In this document: one piece after another, positions 11,401 to 22,100 of the stretch
How the letters are laid out: each line of letters starts with the position of its first letter
How positions within the stretch are numbered: position 1 is the first letter of the stretch
NCBI RefSeq assembly: GCF_030463565.1
Contig: NC_134662.1
Coordinates: 3,534,001-3,598,000, forward strand
From: Pelecanus crispus
Taxonomy: Eukaryota; Chordata; Aves; Pelecaniformes; Pelecanidae
Direction of reading: 5' to 3'
DNA length: 64,000 bases
The notes under the pieces: generated by a model
The model's input: only the letters and a program-made list of their open reading frames with translations
Database searches by the model: none
What the model was told of the DNA's origin: nothing
Position numbers and translations under genes: made by a program

Positions 11401-13060
11401 CACGGTCCTGTTGCCCCCCGCTGCTGGGGAGCCCGGCTGAGGCCACGGCCGCCCGCGAGCTGGCAGTGCGGCTGCCCGGCCGTTCCCCATCACGCGCCTC
11501 AGAGAGGCACCGGGAGCCCTTTCCGGAGGCTGCGGTCCGAGCCGGGTCTGCGTGGCAGAGCCGCGGAGGGTGCGCGCTGCTGAGCCGAGGAAAGCTTCGT
11601 GCTGGCAGCCTGGGGCCTGGGAAGAGTGCCTCTGCCTCGTCTCCTGGGAAGTTCAATCTGGTCTTATAATTATTACTGTTGTTTAAAGAAGTCCGTCAAC
11701 CACAGGAAGAGCCCGGTCCTGTTTGTATCAAGGACAAATGCCTTGTGGCTTTGGCAGTACCATCATTAGGAGTACCTGTTGTTTCAGCTTGCTACGCGGC
11801 AACTTTGCTGCTTTATCTCAACCGGAAAAAATGTCATTCGAGTTAAAGAGGAAATTATACTATCTAGACAAGCAATGAAGGGGTGAGCTGGGAAAGGAGA
11901 GCAGAGATGCTACAAGGCTTGGCAGGCAGACAGATATTCCTGGGCGGCTCACAAAAGTGTGTACGTAGCTGTGCTAAAAGGCAGGCACCACCGGGCGAAG
12001 AACGCCTTTGGCCCCGGCTGCCCTCCTCATCCTACCTGAGGGGACTGATAAGGCAAGACATCCACTCCGGAGATCTCTTCTCAACGCTTGTCCTGCTCTA
12101 CATCATGACCAACCCCTGCAATATTCTGGGTGGGAAGATATTAACCGACAGCACCCGCTCTGCAGGCACAGCACACCAGATCACCCTTCAGCGCCTCTAA
12201 CGTGGGCAAAGTCTGTAAAATGGGAGAAACAACCTGCCGTGTATTTAGGGGCCATCTCTTCTTACGTGCACGTTGCACAGGGCAGTTGACGTTGTGGTTT
12301 AGGTCTTTAGCTGCTGCAGGAATACACATAATCTGTTCTTCCAAACTAGCAGCAAACGTGAGCCTCCCGACCCACACATCTGCTCAAAGGGCTTTTTTAA
12401 CTAAAAGGAGTAACTTAGAATATCACAGGAGCCCTTCTGCAAACAAAGCAGGAGCAGTCTGAATGGTGCAAACCTCGCAAGCAGCAGCCATGCATGAGGA
12501 TCCCAAGCTCCAGTGCTCCGGATGAGGGAGGTCTGGTTTGGGATGAGCCGGCCCAGCCCAGAAGCCTCTCAGTGGCCCCAGGCATGGGCTCGCAGTGACA
12601 GACCTTGCACCAGCACTCCCGCTGCAGAGTGCAGGAGAGAGCCCACAGCCCCTGGTTTCCAACACGTGATTTAAAGGACGGCATTTGCATGCTGCACAGA
12701 TCTTCTGCACTTAACATAATCATCTCTGTAATAGATACCTAATTCCTATAATGGAGTGGGGACTGTTACCTGCAAAGCCAGTCTGTTCTGTGCTGGGGGC
12801 CAGGGACGGTAAAGCTCTCAACCCAGGCACTGCACATCTGAATCACCACTCAGCCGAGGGCCAAACCCTTCTGCATCCCCTTGTCCCTTCCTTCCCCGAC
12901 ACGGCAGCAAGGCGACGAGCCTGGCAGGGAACACAAGACACGCTCCAGACTTGCTCCGGTGCTTCCCGCCGAAGGTAGAGCTCACCAGAGGCAGGCCTGA
13001 GCTTTGCAAGGAGACAGCCGTGACCTAGCCCGGTCTGCACCGATTGCAAACCGCATCTCA

Positions 13061-13115
13061 CTGCCCTTGGGCAAAGCCCAAGCTAGGGCGGCTCAGTTTC
13101 TCTACATGTAAAAAA
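13061..13115 (+). mobile_element. possible ancient MIR-like SINE fragment
   Basis: The order CCCTTGGGCAAAG, then CTCAGTTTCTC, then ATGTAAAAAAGGGA resembles the 3' half of the MIR/CORE-SINE consensus (CTTGGGCAAGTCAC, CTCAGTTTCC, CATCTGTAAAATGGG). The match is partial and by eye only, so chance similarity is possible. Confidence 0.35.
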
Positions 13116-13194
13116 GGGACCAGGGTGCTGACCAGCCGGGGGGAGGCTGTCTACCCTGTTTTCCAACCCTTATTCTGCAGGGACATAAAGCCTG

Positions 13195-13440
13195 CCTGCA
13201 CTATTAATAATCCTTGGCATGAAGCTGTCACAGTTTCCACTAATATGGAGATGTTGAAGTGAAAAAGCTACTGCACAATATGCAGGAGGTGTCACAATAA
13301 CTCAGCTGCTATATTGTTCTCTTTAAAAATAAATACCACAACAGCCCAGCCCGCATTGCTGGAGTCATGACGTGTCAGGTTTTATTTTTAATCGGAAAAT
13401 GTACTGATTTTTAAAGATAGACACAGAGCAGCGTCTGAAA
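13195..13440. promoter_or_regulatory. AT-rich candidate regulatory element
   Basis: About 245 AT-rich bases in GC-rich surroundings, roughly 2.3 kb upstream of the TLE5 start. They include TTAAAAATAA at 13,323-13,332, which fits the MEF2 consensus YTAWWWWTAR, a CTATTAATAAT word, and GAGTCATGACGTG near 13,361, which combines AP-1-like and CRE-like halves. Role inferred from composition and motifs only. Confidence 0.3.
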
Positions 13441-14287
13441 TTGATGAAAGCTCCCTGCGCGCTCACACACGCCAGCCCTATTCCTGCCTGTTATCCTCAG
13501 GCTGGCTTCCAAGGACCTGATCCCGCCTCAGCTCAGGCACATTTGTCTCTGTGGCTTTCAAGAGGCCCCATGGCAACAAAGTCCTTCCAGCAGTAAAGTC
13601 TGCGGCTCAGTTCCCCACCTCTCTGCTCTCTGTGGGGACGCGATCGATCCCCCGGGACACAAACTGCAGGGTCTGCTCCTCAGGCAGCAGGTTTAGGACC
13701 AAAGTTTGCATCCAGAGCAGATTTTTTCCATTGTTTGGAGACGGGAGGTTTGTTTGGAGCCAGCTGCAGGTGAATTCCCTTGCCTTTGCCTTCCCTCGTG
13801 CTCAGCAAAGGCAGGGTTGAAATAAAGCAAAACAAAACCCCTGTGTAAACAAATCCAGTTCTCCCGCTTGGGGAAGGATGTGAAAATGAGCCGCATCTGA
13901 CGGCGTTCCCTGCATTGCCAGCGCGGTTCAGATCCTGTGGTGTCACGTCAGGTTTAAGAACCTGTAAGAAACTGGAGCGATGGCTTCATTAACAGCCATT
14001 TCCCCTTCCCTCCAACACCATGTAATGAAGGTGCAACGCCAGGAGCCACAGGAATTATCTTTACCGGGTAGGCCAAGGCTCTTGCAAGCAAGAGAGCTGC
14101 GAAAGGCGAGAAGCCTCACGGCACAGCGAGACCCAGCGCCGTCCAGAGCTCCGGTGACCTGGTGCCGGGGCCCGCAGGTGCCGAGGTTCGCCCCGCAAAC
14201 CCCTGCCGGACGTCAGTCCCGGAGCTACCCCGCTGGAGGGTAAAGCCAAGGCCTCTGCAAAGAGCTGCTGCTGCGGCTCAGCCGGCT

Positions 14288-14938
14288 GCACCCCGCACCC
14301 TGGGCAGCACCCCGGGCAGCACCCCGGGCAGCACCCTGCACCCCGGGCAGCACCCCACGCAGCACCCCGCGCCCCAGGCAGCACCCCGTGCAGCACCCCG
14401 TGCAGCACCCTGCGCAGCACCCTGTGCCCTGGGCAGCACCCCACGCAGCACCCCACACAGCACCCTGTGCAGCACCCCGCACCCCGCGCAGCACCCCAGG
14501 CAGCACCCCGCGCCCTGGGCAGCCACCCCGCGCCCCACGCAGCACCCCGCGCAGCACCCCGCGCAGCACCCTGTGCAGCACCCCGCGCAGCACCCCGCGC
14601 AGCACCCTGTGCAGCACCCTGTGCCCTGGGCAGCACCCCGCGCAGCACCCTGTGCCCCAGGCAGCACCCCGTGCCCCGAGCAGCACCCCGTGCAGCACCC
14701 CGGGCAGCACCCCGCACAGCACCCCGCGCCCCGGGCAGCACCCCGCGCAGCACCCTGCGCCCCACGCAGCACCCCGCGCAGCACCCTGCATAGCACCCCC
14801 GCGCCCCGGGCAGCACCCTGCACAGCACCCTGCACAGCACCCTGCACAGCACCCCGGGCAGCACCCCGCACAGCACCCTGCACAGCACCCCGCGCAGCAC
14901 CCCGCGCCCCGGGCAGCACCCCACGCAGCACCCCACGC
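14288..14938 (+). repeat. 11-bp GC-rich minisatellite upstream of TLE5
   Basis: More than 50 tandem copies of an 11-base unit close to GCAGCACCCCG, with variant linkers such as CGCCCCGG. Because 11 is not a multiple of 3, the array is open in several frames on both strands and produces long spurious reading frames. The minus strand carries a GGGG run in most units, so quadruplex-forming potential is high. The array ends about 700 bases before the TLE5 start codon and touches its CpG island. Confidence 0.95.
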
Positions 14939-16103
14939 CTCCGCTGCGCCGGCTGTTCAGCCCGGGGTCCTGCCCGGGCACGGGCGGCGAGGAGGGGCCC
15001 GGGGAAAGGGGAGCAACATCCGACAGCCCGCAGCACCGGGAAGGTGCAGGGCGGGGGGCGGGCGGCCCCGGCGGGACTGCAAGGGCCGCGGCTGCGGGTG
15101 GGCGAGGGCGCGGGGACCCCGGGAGGAGGCGCCGGTGGGGAAGGGCCCGGCCCGGGCCAGCGCCGTGGCCGGCAGCGGGGCAGGGGGGGGGGGAGCCGGG
15201 CGGCAGCGCGGGGGCCTCGGCCCGGAGCGCCCGACCCGGCCCGGGCCCCCCCCCCCCCCCGCTCGGCTCCCGCAGCCCGGAGCCCGCAGCCCGGCCCCGA
15301 GCCCAGGGCCGCCGGCGCTGCGCGGCGGGGGCGGGGACCGGCGGGGGCGGGGGCGGCCGTGGGCCCGCCCGGCCCGGGGAGGCGGCGGCGGCAGGTGGTG
15401 CCGAGCAGCCGCAGGACGGAGCCGGAGCCGCAGCCGCCATTAGACAATAGGCGCCGGCGGCGGGGCGGCGGGAGCGGCGCGGGGCGAGCGGCGCGGCCGG
15501 GGCGGGGCGGCCGCGGGGCCGGGGCGGCCGGGCCCGGCGCGGACAAAAGGCGGCGGCGGCGGGGGGAGCGGGCGGCGGGAGCGGGCGGCGGCCCCGGTAC
15601 CGGGCCGCTCCGTGCGGGGGCCGAGCCGCAGCCTGACATGATGTTTCCACAAAGCCGGCACTCGGTACGGCGCGGCCGGGGCCGGGGCGGCGGCGGCGAG
15701 GCCGCGGGGCGGGGCCGGGCACCGGGGGGGGGCGGCGGGGGCCAGGGCCCGGCGCGGGGACCGCCCGCCCGGCCTCTCCCTCCCTGCGGCGGGGCCGGGC
15801 TGAGCGAGCGGGGCCGGCAGCGAGGGGCCGGGGGTCTCCCCGCCCCGCAGCCCCGGGCGGGCCGGTGCCGAGGGGCGGCGGGGGCCGGCGGCAGCGCCCG
15901 GGGGAGGGCCCGCGGGTGACCTTGGGCGCGTCCCGGGCCTGAGCCCGCCGGCCCTCGGGGCGCCCCGCCGGGCCCGGCCCGGGGCTCTGTCCCCGGTGCT
16001 CGGCGAGGCGTCCCGGCTCCGCCCGGGGGGGCTGCGGGAGCGGCGCGGGTGGGACGGGCGGGCGGCCGCCCCCGGCGCCCAGCGCTCTCTCCTCTTGTTC
16101 AAG
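14939..16103 (+). promoter_or_regulatory. TLE5: TLE5 CpG-island promoter, exon 1 and intron 1
   Basis: Extremely GC- and CpG-rich DNA covering the upstream region, the first coding exon (15,638-15,664) and the short first intron. There is no convincing TATA box. A GCCGCCATTA word near 15,433 resembles part of a YY1 site. Homopolymers include a G run near 15,183-15,195 and 15 Cs at 15,246-15,260. The start of transcription cannot be fixed from sequence; 15,430-15,600 is most likely. Confidence 0.8.
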
Positions 16104-19100
16104 GGCTCCTCTCACCTGCCGCAGCAGCTCAAGTTCACGACCTCCGACTCCTGCGACCGCATCAAGGACGAGTTCCAGCTCCTGCAGGCCCAGTACCACA
16201 GGTACGTGCTCCCCGGTGCCGCCGGGCCCGGATCCGCCTGGCAGGCGGCGGCACGACGCTCCGCTGCTTCTGCTTTGTCGCTTTGCTGCGCGGAACGCCG
16301 AGGAGGGGAGCCGGGCACGTAGCTTGGGTCACCCTTGGCTGGAGGAGGACCTAAGGCAGGGGATTAGTCGCGTCCGCTTGGGAGCCCAGCAAGGAGAACG
16401 TGCGTCTTCCCTCTCCGGCCGAGGTCTTTCCTCTGAGCGCCGCTCGGCCAGGACCGCGCGGAGGCTTGCCAGGCCTCCTGCGTCTTGCTGGGAGTTTTCC
16501 TCGGTTCTTCTCGCTGGCTGCCATTCTTGGACGGCGAATGCTGCATGGAGCGCTTAAATCCAAAAGCTTCCGCTTTTCTGCGGCTGTGTGTGGAAATACT
16601 TCTGCTGACCCGAAAGCTGGCTTGTGACGGGCTGTCGCTTTGTGCGTGGTGCGTGTCTGAAATAAACGTGAAGCTCTTGGGTTAAACCGACTGGGTAATG
16701 CCCTCTGCCGCGGCCCGGCAGGCTGCGAGGCGCCGGTTGCGGCGCGTGCCTCGGTGCCGTGCGGCTGCAACTTCCCCCGGCCTGGGCTCTGCCGGGCGGC
16801 TGGGTCGCAGGTTTGCGGTGGTGTCGTTCTGGCAGGAGCAGGCAGAAAAAGCGCTGGGAAATGGCTATTTCCCGGTGTCCCCGTGTCTCTGGCAGTGCCG
16901 CCGAGGGAGTAGGGGAGCCCGAGAAGCGTGCCTGCTGGAAGGCAGGCTGTTCCCCCCATTCCACCCCCTTGGACTTAATCTGCTCAAGAAGAAGCAGGTT
17001 TTGTGTAGGTGAAGCTGTTTCTTGTTTGAAACATAAAACCGCAGCACATGCCGTCTGCAGTTGCTCGGCTGGTGAGTTGGAGTCTCATAAAACACTGGGA
17101 GCAGCAGCACTTTCTCTGAAGGGTGTGAAGAACCTAGGGGAGAGGAAAAAAAAAATCCTTTCTTCTGGTGCTGCACTTGGGCCTCCCCCCCACCATCCAG
17201 AAATGGATCTGGCGTTGGTTTTGAAGTTGTATTGGAGCATCTCTTGGGTGCTGCAGGCAGGCGGGTGCTGGAAGCCGTCCCCAGCTGCCAGCGATCAGCC
17301 GAGGAAAGGCAAACCCCTCCCTGGGCAGCCATCTCTGCTTCTGCCCAGCTTTCTGCTTCCCACCAGAAGGATTTGCCGGGGGGAGGTCGGTGTCCGGCCG
17401 GTGGATAGACGTGCGCTGCCGCTTCTGAGCGCGTGCTGGTGGGACCGCGGCTGGGAAGGTGGGAACGGGCTGTGCTGCGGTCGCCGCTATACCGGCACGG
17501 CGTGGCCCGGCGTCGATCGCCCCTGGGAGCCCGGTGTCCGAGAAGCCAGCCTGGCCAGGATGGGGCCGTGCAGGAAGCAGCTGCTCCGTGGCGATCAACT
17601 CTCACCTCCTCTTTGTGGTTTTCTTACTGTTTTCTGGCTTTTCAGCTTGAAGTTGGAATGTGACAAACTAGCCAGTGAGAAATCGGAGATGCAGCGTCAC
17701 TACGTCATGGTAAGGACCGGCCCTGGCAGCCGAGAGCGTGTGGGTGGTGTGGGTGGGGACCTCGGGGGTGAGCAGGTGCCTGTGCCTGGGTTTTGCTGGC
17801 ACGGAGCCTTCGCCCCGTGGAGCAGCAGCTCTCTAGGCAAGCTTGGCATTGGCTTTTCTGCAAGCGGGACTTCTTTATATTTTGTGTTGTCTGCATGTAG
17901 TGGATTGTCGGAACGCAGGGAAGTGGCAGTGAATTGTTGGACGTAGAAAACTGATGGGCCCAGTGGCTGAGTGCTTGATGGGGGGTGATGGGGTCCTTGG
18001 CCTTGCCACTGGCTGCTCAACCTTACTCCCCGTGCCCTGGGGGAAGTCACGGCTCTTACGCACCCGAGAAGGAGCTGCGAGGTGCTGGTGTGCAGGCGGC
18101 TGGGGACTCTGGGAGAGTCATGGCCAGTGAAAGACAAAGCAGCGCTCTGAGAGGTCGTGAAGCTGGGAAACCCCACAAGCCTGGCGGGAGCTGGAAGCAG
18201 AAACCAGCTGCTGTGCGAGAACTAATCCCTCTGCGGCTTCTCATGACCCCGGCAGCCTTGCGGAGCCGCGGTGCAAAGTGCTAGCGCGTCTCACCGGTGC
18301 GCGTGTCCCAGCACAAAGCGTGCAAATCCCAGGGCAGTGCCTGGCAAAGGCATGAGGCGTGGGCAGCAGGCTTAGCCCTAACTCTCTAAAGAGAAATCCA
18401 CCAGGAAACAGCCGTGTTCTCGTAGGCAGGGCGATGGTTTGCCTGCCAGGTAATGCCTCTGCCTTCCCACATGTGGAAGAGCCCTCGTAGCAGAGGGGAG
18501 GGTGCCAGGCAAGGCTGTGGTCTGCTCCTTTCCTATCAAGGAGTTAACAGGAGGTTGTGATACTCTCCATAAAGATGAGGTGGTGCCTGCTTGCCAGCTG
18601 CTGCACCTGCCCTGGAAGGAAGAGATAAGATGTAGAAATTAATATAGCAGCTCTTCAGAGGAGAGTTAGGACTCTCAGACCAGAAATGACGGAGCTGGCC
18701 CCTCCATCCTCCTGGACTGCCCATGCGTCCAGACCGCGAGGCTGTGGGGAGCAAGGAGTGCTTGGGGCTGGGGCCAAGGAGAAGAGGTCACAGCTTTCCT
18801 TGTATATTAATGGGGAAGCCTGCCCTGTTCTCCCTGATAAATGATTGCTTCCTGGGCTTTGCAGCCTGCATGGAGACTCTCATCTCCAGGTGTGGCTGAG
18901 ATATGTATTTTTTTTTTCCCCCCTTAATGCTGACAGTCACCAGAATTGGTTCAGGTTACCGGCAGCGGCAGAGGGGAAGGGCTGTTGCTCATTGTGCAGC
19001 ACTCGAGGCTTTGCAGGCACAGCAGCTCCTGCCTCGTCTGCGTGGCTGAGCTGGAGTCGCGCTGAGCTGCTGTCGCTCCCCTCCACAGCAAGTCAGAGGA

Positions 19101-22100
19101 AGCAAAGAGGAGGGTTTCTGTGAATGTGCAAAGCTGCTACAGCTGCTCCGATTTTTTTAATAAGTCACAATTAGCAGCTTGGGGGTCGGGCTCCTGCTTC
19201 CTGCTCGGTCTTCAGAATGCAAAGAAGCCTCGAGAGCCAGCAGTGGTGTGAGAGCAGGCTGAGATCATGGCGATACCAAGCTGGGCGCTTCTCAGACTTG
19301 TGGCGTCGGTACCAAAATGCCAGTGATCTTCTCCTTGAATTAAATGAGCGCAGATGTGGATTTTTCTTTCCCTTCGGAAGAAGCAGGATTGCAGCCTGAG
19401 GGAGGAGATTTCTAAACTCTCAAACATCAGCCTTAAAACAGCTTCTTCCAGGGGTCAGGAATTAGCTTCTCCTGCCAATAGATTTCTCTGTTGCTGCTGT
19501 GCAGGGGTTTTCTGGGTGGGTTTTTTTGTGTGGTGGGGTTTTTTTTTTCCACACAGCTTCTTCCCAAACAGCTGTAACTGCGTGCAGCTGGATGTGTTAC
19601 TTGCTAGATGAAGCCCAGTTGTGATCTCTTCCATTTGCTGCTGAAGCAGCCATGTGGGCTTTAGGATGTTGGCCAGGCAAAGCTTGTAGAGTCAGGCTGC
19701 CTCTCGTTTGGCCACAGATGTGGAAGGCTGTGGTGCCCTGAGCCTTTTTCCAGGTTTGAAGCAGCATCGCTCACTCTCGCCCTGGTGCAGACTGAACGGT
19801 GTCTGTGAGGGGTGTCGCATGGGGCCCGGGTGGCGAGTGCCCGGGTCTCTGGAGCAGGGTGGGCAGGGAGCGCCTGGGCTCCGTGCTTCTGCCCTGGACC
19901 TGGAGAGGGTCTCTGTCCCTGTTTGCCTCCTTTATTTCCTAGGGCCGGCCTCTTCTCTCCTTCCATCCTTGCCCAGCCTTTGTAGAAGACCTTGCTAGGA
20001 AAGCAGTAGTAGTTCCCAGCGCTGCTGTATGGAGCCTCTTTACCTGGTGGAGACTTGACTTACAATTTCTTTTGTTCTCTTCTCCCCCGCTCTACAGTAT
20101 TACGAGATGTCCTACGGGCTGAATATTGAAATGCACAAACAGGTAGGGGGAAGGCATTTCCAAGCGCTGTAATTCCTGTGGAGGGTGGGTTGTCTGCCGT
20201 GCTTTGCCCTCTGTCACTTCAGTGGTATTTCGGGAACTAGAAATGCCATGAGCTTGTAAAATGTCAGAGCTGCCTTCGAAATGCAGGGACCCCCCCACCT
20301 CTCAGGATCACAGTGCCGGACTGAGGGCTCCCACCCCAGGCTGCAGGCGTGCTCTGGTTCTCCCCAGGGCCTGAACAGATATTTAAGCACCGGACAAGGC
20401 AGCGCAGGCAGGGTGTGGAGCTGCGGCTCAGAGTTAATCAGCAGACATGAGCCCGGGGTGGAGGGCAGGAGATGACCTCGGATCCCTCCCAAACCTCCCC
20501 TCGGGCCCTGGGTGGGTTCCTGGCACTGCTGCCTTCCCTGGTGCCCGGGCAGGCTTGTGATTACCCCGGCGTGAAAAAAGCCTTTGGCTCCCGCCGGGCT
20601 CTTGCTGCCGTCAGGCCAGAGAGCACTTCTCTTGGGCTGCGGTTAGGTAATGTGACAGCAGACCTTCTAAGAAAGCCTCCTTGTGATGGAAACTCTGCTG
20701 CAGCCTGGATAAGTTTGTTCATTACCCTCACTGGTGGTTAAGTTGTTAATTATCCCCAGTGGCTAATTACCTGTGCTGTTAACAACATGAGCCTCTTCTG
20801 AGGCTGACTCTATCTGGCTTTGGCTTCCAGTCACAGTCATCTGTGTGTCGTGGCTCAGTTATAAGCTGCTTAGCACAATTCTGCTGCCCACAAAGGCGCT
20901 TGGTGCCTCTCATCCCATCGCCCTCGTCGGTCAGCTCACGAGACTGGCTTCCCTGGGAAAACCTGCGTCGTGGTGCAGGATCTGAGCCACGAAACCTCAC
21001 CGCTGCCCCATGAACTGTCTGCCAGCCTAGTCCGCTCCCCCATGGTGCTGGTGGTTTCCGTGCTTCCCCTTGGCTGGTTTTGGTGCATGCCTAAACCCTT
21101 TGGCTCTGTATTGACTCCATTGGAAAGTGATTTGCTGGTAGCTTTACTCTTTCCCAGGAGGAAAGCGTTTAACACCCCAGAATTTACCACCTGCTTGTAT
21201 GAGGCTAGTGAAGAAGCTGTCCAGTCCCTGTGGTCTCCCCGAATAGCCCCAGCCCTGCAGCTTGGCTGCGGGGAGGCTGGCAGCGGGCAGACACTTGCCT
21301 TTGGGGAGGGGGAGGCCGAGCAGCCGGCCCTGCGGGGCAGAGCGGGGGGCTCTGTGGCGGCAGCACGCGTGTCTGTGTCTGCGTGGCAAATGTAATTCAC
21401 ATCCCCACCTGGGTCTATAATAAGTTCCCTCTCTGGTTGCTCCCAGCTTCGTTAAATGAATATCGGAGACCTGGAGAGGGAAGAGAGTATTGAAAATCCG
21501 CTCTTTGTGGTCATTGGCATGGATTCATTTAACTACGTAGGGAGGGGCCGTGGGGGCAAGGTGACCCCCCCATGGCACCAGGACGCTGCCAGCATCTTTC
21601 CAGGGGCCGTGTGTTTCCTTAGGGGTGTTTGGGAACTCGGACCCTGCCTGGGGAGGGGGAAGGTGGGGCAGCCGCTGCTGAGGGTGGTCGGTCCCCAGCT
21701 GCCTGATGCCTTTCCCCTCTGTTCTTCCCACCTTCTAGGCGGAAATCGTCAAGAGGCTAAATGGGATTTGTGCGCAGGTTCTGCCCTACCTTTCGCAAGA
21801 GGTGAGTCCTCCGGCTCGGCCTCGGCTCTGGGGTGCCTTGGCAGGGGGGAGCGGAGGCCTTGGTCCTGCCGTGGGGCAGCAAGGCGCCGTGGCCCTCCCG
21901 CACGGGCAGCTCCTTGCCCCGGGTCTGGGCAACCCGGCCGCTCGCTGTCAGCCCCTGCGCAGGGACGAGCCCTCCGAGGCAGGTTTGGCCTGGGGGGGCC
22001 TTCGAGCAGCCCCCCAGGCGCTGTGCGGTGGCTGATGTGCCCGTCCGTCCCCTTTGTCGGCGGCTGCGGACAAAGACGGGCTCTGTTCTCTCCTGACCAC

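Larger units (their letters stand above)
8471..14287. other. intergenic upstream of TLE5; no gene recognised
   Basis: No coding gene is recognised. The longest open frames (for example 10,495-11,199 plus and 10,431-10,850 minus) overlap each other and resemble no protein family I know. AT-richer stretches at 9,840-9,960, 11,200-11,310 and 13,195-13,440 stand out from the GC-rich background and may be regulatory. Nothing here looks like an exon of TLE5. Confidence 0.45.

Noticed and set aside
14162-15919. 585-codon plus-strand frame reading the same minisatellite
   Set aside because: An 11-base unit without stops is open in all frames. The product is a Pro/Ala/Ser/His repeat, and the frame does not join TLE5 exon 1.
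14061-16199. 712-codon minus-strand open frame across the minisatellite and TLE5 promoter
   Set aside because: Its bulk is the translation of the 11-bp repeat and CpG-island DNA (cysteine/glycine/leucine and proline/arginine repeats). It is antisense to TLE5 exons and matches no family.
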